In this document: piece after piece, positions 35,412 to 39,251 of the stretch | Position numbering within the stretch: the stretch's first letter is position 1 | Layout of the letters: every line of letters starts with the position of its first letter | Source: CAXOVX01 sp964213345 | Lineage (GTDB): Bacteria; Pseudomonadota; Alphaproteobacteria; Rickettsiales; Midichloriaceae | Direction of reading: 5' to 3' | NCBI GenBank assembly: GCA_964213345.1 | Contig: CAXOVX010000011.1 | Location: 1 to 39,251, forward strand | DNA: 39,251 bases | Notes under the pieces: model-generated | Databases searched by the model: none | What the model was told of the DNA's origin: nothing | What the model saw: the letters and a program-made list of their open reading frames with translations, nothing else | Translations under genes and position numbers: made by a program

Positions 35412-36173
35412 CTATCCCGGTTTATTACCTAGATCCATTTCGGTCCTAGCTTCATTTACTAGTATATTACTATAGGTCTCTAATTGATCTTGAAGCTCGG
35501 ACAACATCGCCTTTTTAGATAAATTTGGCGATAATGGTGGAAGAAAGTGTATAGTGATGGTTCCACTGTGTTTCAACCAGGCATTTTTTCCCCAGTATAC
35601 ACCAGAGTTCAATGCAGCGGGCACTATAGGGCACTCTTTGCCATACTTTGCGTATATAGCAGCTATTCCAACCTTATATGGTATCTTTGCCAAGGGTTTT
35701 ACTCGAGTACCCTCTGGAAAGATTACAATAACCCTACGCTGCTTCAAGACATCCCCTATTCTTTTTAGCATTGTTATAAGGGCGCCGATTTTCTTGCTTC
35801 TATCTATCACAATCATACCAGAAGGCTTGGGATACCAGCCTAGCATTGGTATATAAGTTACTTCTTTTTTTAAAACATAAACCACATTTTTAAAATACAT
35901 TAGGGGAAATATGGTTTCCCATGCTGACTGGTGTTTGCATGCTACTATGAACGGCTCTTGTGGTAAATTTTCATGGCCTAATACTCTGAATTTAAGACCA
36001 CATACGTACTTTAGCACCACCATTATGCCACATGCCCACATATGCGTGATTTTAGATGCATAATTACGTCCAAAAAAAAGCAATCCAGGAGAAGCTAAGC
36101 CGCACAAAAGCACACTCCAGGTATATAAAAATAAATTAAATACAGTGGATCTTATAAATGTTACTAGCATCAT
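35412..36173 (-). CDS. plsC: 1-acyl-sn-glycerol-3-phosphate acyltransferase
   Basis: A 253-residue PlsC-family protein. N-terminal hydrophobic segments (about 5-35) anchor it in the inner membrane. Motif I is KHQSAWET (80-87), an H-x4-E form rather than the usual H-x4-D, common in alphaproteobacterial members. The acceptor-binding motif FPEGTR is at 152-157, with the preceding MIVIDRSKK region and IVPAALNSGVYWGK after it. It makes phosphatidic acid by acylating lysophosphatidic acid. The protein begins MMLVTF; either Met may start. The gene is divergent from pal, and a pair of 14-bp repeats lies between them. Confidence 0.93.
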   Translation of the reverse strand: MMLVTFIRSTVFNLFLYTWSVLLCGLASPGLLFFGRNYASKITHMWACGIMVVLKYVCGLKFRVLGHENLPQEPFIVACKHQSAWETIFPLMYFKNVVYVLKKEVTYIPMLGWYPKPSGMIVIDRSKKIGALITMLKRIGDVLKQRRVIVIFPEGTRVKPLAKIPYKVGIAAIYAKYGKECPIVPAALNSGVYWGKNAWLKHSGTITIHFLPPLSPNLSKKAMLSELQDQLETYSNILVNEARTEMDLGNKPG

Positions 36174-36197
36174 ATCTTAATTTTTATTATAAAAATT

Positions 36198-36244
36198 TTT
36201 GCAATTACCACTACTTTATAAAGATTTTTCTTTGCAATTACCAC
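36198..36244. repeat. Pair of 14-bp direct repeats between plsC and pal
   Basis: TTTGCAATTACCAC occurs exactly at 36198-36211 and 36231-36244, 33 bases apart, close to three turns of DNA. One copy lies 25 bases upstream of the plsC start codon. The second lies about 45 bases upstream of the -35 box of pal. This is the arrangement of a two-site operator for a shared regulator, though no protein is known to bind it. Confidence 0.65.
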
Positions 36245-36288
36245 ATTTTAGTTATTATCGGTGCTGGGGTTATGATTATTGGTAACGT

Positions 36289-36317
36289 TTGTTATTTCCA
36301 TAAAGTTATGTTATGAT
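36289..36317 (+). promoter_or_regulatory. Sigma-70 promoter of pal
   Basis: TTGTTA at 36289-36294 and TATGAT at 36312-36317 with a 17-base spacer. Transcription would begin near 36324, leaving a leader of nearly 100 bases before the pal ATG at 36421. AGGAG precedes the ATG by six bases. Confidence 0.6.
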
Positions 36318-36420
36318 GAATGCAGTGCTGATAAGAGTACTTTGTTTTTGACTCTGATATTCGTGTTATTAAGTTTAGGTGCCACTATTTTTAACATTTT
36401 AATCTGCTTAGGAGTAAAAT

Positions 36421-36915
36421 ATGAAAAGATTTCTTGCTACGGCATGTACAGTTGTTTTGTTATCTGCTTGCTCATGCGGACAAAAGATTTCAGGGGGAAG
36501 TGCCGCTAGCAGTTCGACTGCAGTGCATCCTACTTCTGATATGGTGAGTGCGTCAAGTGTAAATGAAGAATTAAAAAATAAGATAGGTGATAGGGTGTTC
36601 TTTGCGTTAAATAGTGCAGAGTTGACACAAGTTGCAAAGGATACACTGAATAAACAAGCGGACTTGATGAGTCAGCATCCTAATATGCCATTTACTGTTG
36701 AAGGACATGCAGATGAACGGGGAACTAGGGAGTATAACTTGGGATTGGGAGAGCGCAGAGCTCATAGCGCAAAGAGTTACCTGGTACAGAAAGGTGTAAA
36801 CGCTAGTCACTTGAATACGGTGAGTTATGGTAAAGAAAGACCCGCTGTGCATGGCCATGACGAATCTATATGGAAGCAAAATCGCAGAGCTGTCACGGTT
36901 GTTCAAAGTGAATAA
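36421..36915 (+). CDS. pal: Pal, peptidoglycan-associated outer-membrane lipoprotein
   Basis: A 164-residue lipoprotein: signal peptide RFLATACTVVLLSAC with the lipid-bearing Cys at 17, a serine-rich linker, then an OmpA-like domain (about 55-162). Peptidoglycan-binding signature: VFFALNSAELT (60-70), VEGHADERGTREYNLGLGER (94-113), and NRRAVTVVQ at the end. As part of Tol-Pal it ties the outer membrane to the cell wall. This shows that the cell keeps at least some peptidoglycan or the Tol-Pal system. It is followed by a strong terminator. No tolB or ybgF is next to it. Confidence 0.95.
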   Translation: MKRFLATACTVVLLSACSCGQKISGGSAASSSTAVHPTSDMVSASSVNEELKNKIGDRVFFALNSAELTQVAKDTLNKQADLMSQHPNMPFTVEGHADERGTREYNLGLGERRAHSAKSYLVQKGVNASHLNTVSYGKERPAVHGHDESIWKQNRRAVTVVQSE

Positions 36916-37029
36916 ATAAGGCAGTGGATTGGGATTCTAGTAGTAGGGGAGGGGGTACTCCAGTGGGCCGTTGGATCTTTGGGGGTGGCTGCTGTGGCGG
37001 TAGGGTTGTGTTTGTCACGGTAGATTGTG

Positions 37030-37054
37030 GGGGCTAGGTAGTTGCCCCTTTTTT
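37030..37054 (+). terminator. Rho-independent terminator after pal
   Basis: GGGGC at 37030-37034, nine-base loop, GCCCC at 37044-37048, then TTTTTT at 37049-37054. This is a classic intrinsic terminator about 115 bases after the pal stop, in a locally GC-rich stretch. Confidence 0.85.
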
Positions 37055-37203
37055 GCTGTTATGTTCTTAGTGCTCTTTTTTATGTTGCGATGGTGTGTGT
37101 TTTTTTGACTTGCGAAAAGCCGCTGCATTACTTAACATGCTTGTACATGTGTGAATTTTGGATTTTTGTGATTAAAATTTTTAGATAAAAGAGTAAAGCT
37201 GTT

Positions 37204-38070
37204 ATGTTTCGTTTAGGTTTATTGTTAGTTTTTTTCTCGGTTATAGTTGGATTTTTGATGGCAGGGGGGTCTTTTGGGGTTTTGTTGAAGCCGGGTGAGT
37301 GGTTGATTATTGTTGGTGTTGCTACGGGTGGGTTTGTGATGTCTAATCCGAAGTATCTGCAAAAATCAGTAGTGATGAGCTTAAAAAAACTTACAAAGCC
37401 AGATTCATACCAAAAACATCATTACCTAGAATTATTGGTTTTTCTTTTTACCTTCTTCAAGCATAGCAATAGTATTGGATTTGCGGAGCTAGAAAATCAT
37501 ATAGAAAATCCGGAGCAAAGTAAAATTTTCTTGGATCATCCGATACTATTGCATAATAAGGATGGACTAACTTTTTTTTGTGATTATTTCAGAATTATTG
37601 CATTGGGATTTGAAGATATGCAAGTAATGGAAAATATGATGGAAGCCGTTTTAAGCGAAAAAAGGACATATGCCCACATGCTTTCTAACGCAATACTCAA
37701 ATTGTCGGATTCGTTGCCGGGTATTGGGATTATAGCAGCGGTTTTGGGGGTAATCGTGGCTATGAGGTCTGCAGGTGCAGATGCTGCGGTGCTTGCTGCA
37801 AGGGTTGCTTCGGCTCTTATTGGTACGTTTGCCGGTGTGTTTCTATCGTATGGTGTAGTGGGACCTGTCGGTCTATTTTTGGAAAAACTTGAAGAAAGGG
37901 AAGTTAGTTTTTTGGAGTGCATGAAAGTCGCTATAATGTCTTACATTGGCGGATGTCCTCCCTCTATCGCAGTTGAATTTGCGCGCCAAATAGTCCCTAC
38001 TGAAGTACGCCCCTCATTCCATGAGTTGGAAGACTGGATCGATAATGCTGCAGCGGCAAAGCAGCAGTAA
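37204..38070 (+). CDS. motA: MotA, flagellar motor stator
   Basis: A 288-residue protein of normal MotA size. Four membrane helices: about 3-22, 31-50, 170-192 and 198-228. The motif DSLPGIGIIAAVLGVIVAM (169-187) carries the conserved Pro 172, and SYGVVGPVGLFLEKLEER carries Pro 221; these match the two functional prolines of E. coli MotA. The cytoplasmic loop (60-165) should contact FliG. Its end reads EFARQIVPTEVRPSFHELE, as in many MotA. It is followed by motB after 38 bases, so they form an operon. Base composition is higher in G than the tra region. Intact. Confidence 0.95.
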   Translation: MFRLGLLLVFFSVIVGFLMAGGSFGVLLKPGEWLIIVGVATGGFVMSNPKYLQKSVVMSLKKLTKPDSYQKHHYLELLVFLFTFFKHSNSIGFAELENHIENPEQSKIFLDHPILLHNKDGLTFFCDYFRIIALGFEDMQVMENMMEAVLSEKRTYAHMLSNAILKLSDSLPGIGIIAAVLGVIVAMRSAGADAAVLAARVASALIGTFAGVFLSYGVVGPVGLFLEKLEEREVSFLECMKVAIMSYIGGCPPSIAVEFARQIVPTEVRPSFHELEDWIDNAAAAKQQ

Positions 38071-38108
38071 AGAGAAGAGTTTGTAGATTTATAGTATGGT
38101 GATTTTGT

Positions 38109-39050
38109 ATGAAAAGAGGGCATGATACTGCTTCTGGTGCGAAGAAGGAGTTACCTATTGTTATAAAGAAGGTAGTAGGGTATAAGGGTGGGCATGCCAG
38201 TGACGCGTGGAAGTTGGCATATGCAGATTTTATAACCGCAATGATGGCTTTTTTTCTTTTATTGTGGCTTCTTAATTCTGTCCCATCTCAAAAGCTTAAA
38301 AATATGGCTTTGTACTTTGAGCCAACTTTAGGTGTATTGGGTAAAAGTGGCATAAACGAGAAAGATGTGAAGAGCCAAGAAAAAGAGGATGTAGCAAGCA
38401 AAGGGCCTAATGTAAAGGGATTTGTATATGGTGTAGCACAAACTGGTAAAATGGTTTCTGTGCCATCTGAAGGACAGCCAGTGGATGAAAAGGTGGAAAG
38501 TGAGCAATTTAGTCTATTTGAATCCTCATTAGAAAAGGAGCTGAATCGAGATGAAGTATTGCAAAAATTTCGGGAAAGTATTCAAGTTGAACAATCTCCG
38601 GAAGGATTACTTATCCAGATTACAGATCAGGATAATTTACCCTTATTTAAAGCCGGCACTGCCGTGTTGATGGATTACACAAAAAATTTATTAGCAAAAA
38701 TAACAGATCTTATCAAATATTTTCCTAATTTTATTGCTATTAGTGGTTACACAGATAAATCTCAAGATAGTACATTAGCAGATTATGGTAAGTGGGAGTT
38801 GTCGTCTGACAGAGCAAATGCCGCAAGAAGGTTCATGATCTCAACTGGTATAGCTCCGGAGAAGATAGCTAAAATATCTGCCTATGCAGATACACAACCT
38901 CTGATATCTGGAAATCCATATGACCCAAAAAATCGCAGAGTTTCAGTATTATTATTGCGAAAATCACAAATGCCAATTTATAAACTTTCTGCTACCAAGG
39001 ACTTGTTGTCTTTTGATAATGCTAATGGTGCCGGCAAAAAAGAGGAATAA
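38109..39050 (+). CDS. motB: MotB, flagellar motor stator
   Basis: A 313-residue protein: basic N-terminus, then a single membrane helix WKLAYADFITAMMAFFLLLW (34-53) with the proton-carrying Asp 40. A plug-like segment follows, then a long linker, and a C-terminal OmpA-like peptidoglycan-binding domain (about 190-300) with AISGYTDKSQDS, WELSSDRANAARRFM, IAKISAYADTQPL and NRRVSVLLL. MotB anchors the stator to the cell wall and forms the ion channel with MotA. The residue Asp and the WKLAYADF start suggest proton, not sodium, coupling. Intact and full length. Confidence 0.95.
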   Translation: MKRGHDTASGAKKELPIVIKKVVGYKGGHASDAWKLAYADFITAMMAFFLLLWLLNSVPSQKLKNMALYFEPTLGVLGKSGINEKDVKSQEKEDVASKGPNVKGFVYGVAQTGKMVSVPSEGQPVDEKVESEQFSLFESSLEKELNRDEVLQKFRESIQVEQSPEGLLIQITDQDNLPLFKAGTAVLMDYTKNLLAKITDLIKYFPNFIAISGYTDKSQDSTLADYGKWELSSDRANAARRFMISTGIAPEKIAKISAYADTQPLISGNPYDPKNRRVSVLLLRKSQMPIYKLSATKDLLSFDNANGAGKKEE

Positions 39051-39111
39051 AAAATAAATTCTCTGGCTAAAATTACGTTTGTGGTTGCAAGTTTTTTTTA
39101 AAAAACTCTAA

Positions 39112-39251
39112 GAAGGAAAAGTGGTGCTTGTCCGGGAGAAGAGGTCTACTTCCTTGATGAAGCGAGATTTGGTATGCTGGTATTTGTGATTTTCGTAATA
39201 ATAATACTGAAACTCTGCGATTTTTTGGGTCATATGGATTTCCAGATATCA
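39112..39251 (+). pseudogene. IS630-family transposase fragment at the right edge
   Basis: The plus strand reads PGEEVYFLDEARFGML at 39132-39179, the catalytic D-E-A-R-F-G region of IS630-type (DDE_3) transposases common in Rickettsiales. Downstream the same frame becomes hydrophobic and unlike the family (VFVIFVIIIL), and stops break the others. So only about 16-20 residues are secure. Either the element is frameshifted or truncated here, or it continues beyond the window. Confidence 0.55.

Noticed and set aside
36279..36509. Hydrophobic 76-codon ORF upstream of pal
   Set aside because: It covers the pal promoter, leader and the first 90 bases of pal in another frame, and has no ribosome site or family likeness.
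39090..39120. Terminator after motB (AGTTTTTTTTAAAAAACT)
   Set aside because: The stem is only A-T pairs around 39088-39106 and is too weak to call; likely just AT-rich spacer before the IS630 fragment.
1..39251. CRISPR arrays, rRNA or tRNA genes
   Set aside because: No regularly spaced repeats and no conserved RNA motifs were seen by eye on either strand.

Overview
The window is AT-rich and looks like the chromosome of an intracellular alphaproteobacterium of the order Rickettsiales. Two things point there. A long stretch carries an F-type conjugation (tra) operon of the kind known from Rickettsiales Amplified Genetic Elements (RAGEs). The right third carries ordinary chromosomal genes, including the flagellar genes fliE, motA and motB. 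Rickettsia and Anaplasmataceae are non-flagellate, so a Midichloriaceae-like member is the best guess (inference, no marker gene is present).

Layout. Positions 1-4200 are debris: IS110, IS481 and IS6 transposase remnants, a TOPRIM primase-like gene broken by at least three frameshifts, and an intact BrnT/BrnA-like toxin-antitoxin pair. A RelBE-type pair follows (4233-4707). Positions 5321-7960 form a plasmid-like block: parA (frameshifted), parB (frameshifted near its end), two strong adjacent palindromes, and a broken winged-helix replication-like gene. Positions 7993-14521 are cargo and regulation: two small unknown ORFs, an intact M32 carboxypeptidase, a sodium/solute-symporter histidine kinase split by one extra A, an orphan-type response regulator, and an XRE repressor divergent from the tra operon.

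Positions 14568-30573 hold traA-L-E-K-B-V-C-W-U, trbC, traN, traF and traG in F-plasmid order. traA, traL and traV are intact; the other tra genes carry one or more frameshifts or nonsense codons. traH is absent. An antisense DUF1640 gene has been inserted at the start of traU and is flanked by an 8-bp direct repeat. The distal end has an intact VapBC pair, a broken unknown membrane protein, a YhcG nuclease fragment and a DUF2793 (phage/GTA tail-type) gene. No integrase, relaxase or coupling protein was recognised, so the element cannot transfer itself from this window.

Positions 32991-39050 are conserved chromosome: fliE, dnaJ, plsC, pal, motA and motB, all intact, with readable promoters and a terminator. 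The window ends in an IS630-like transposase fragment. Intact genes next to a shattered operon argue for real decay of the mobile element rather than general sequence error.
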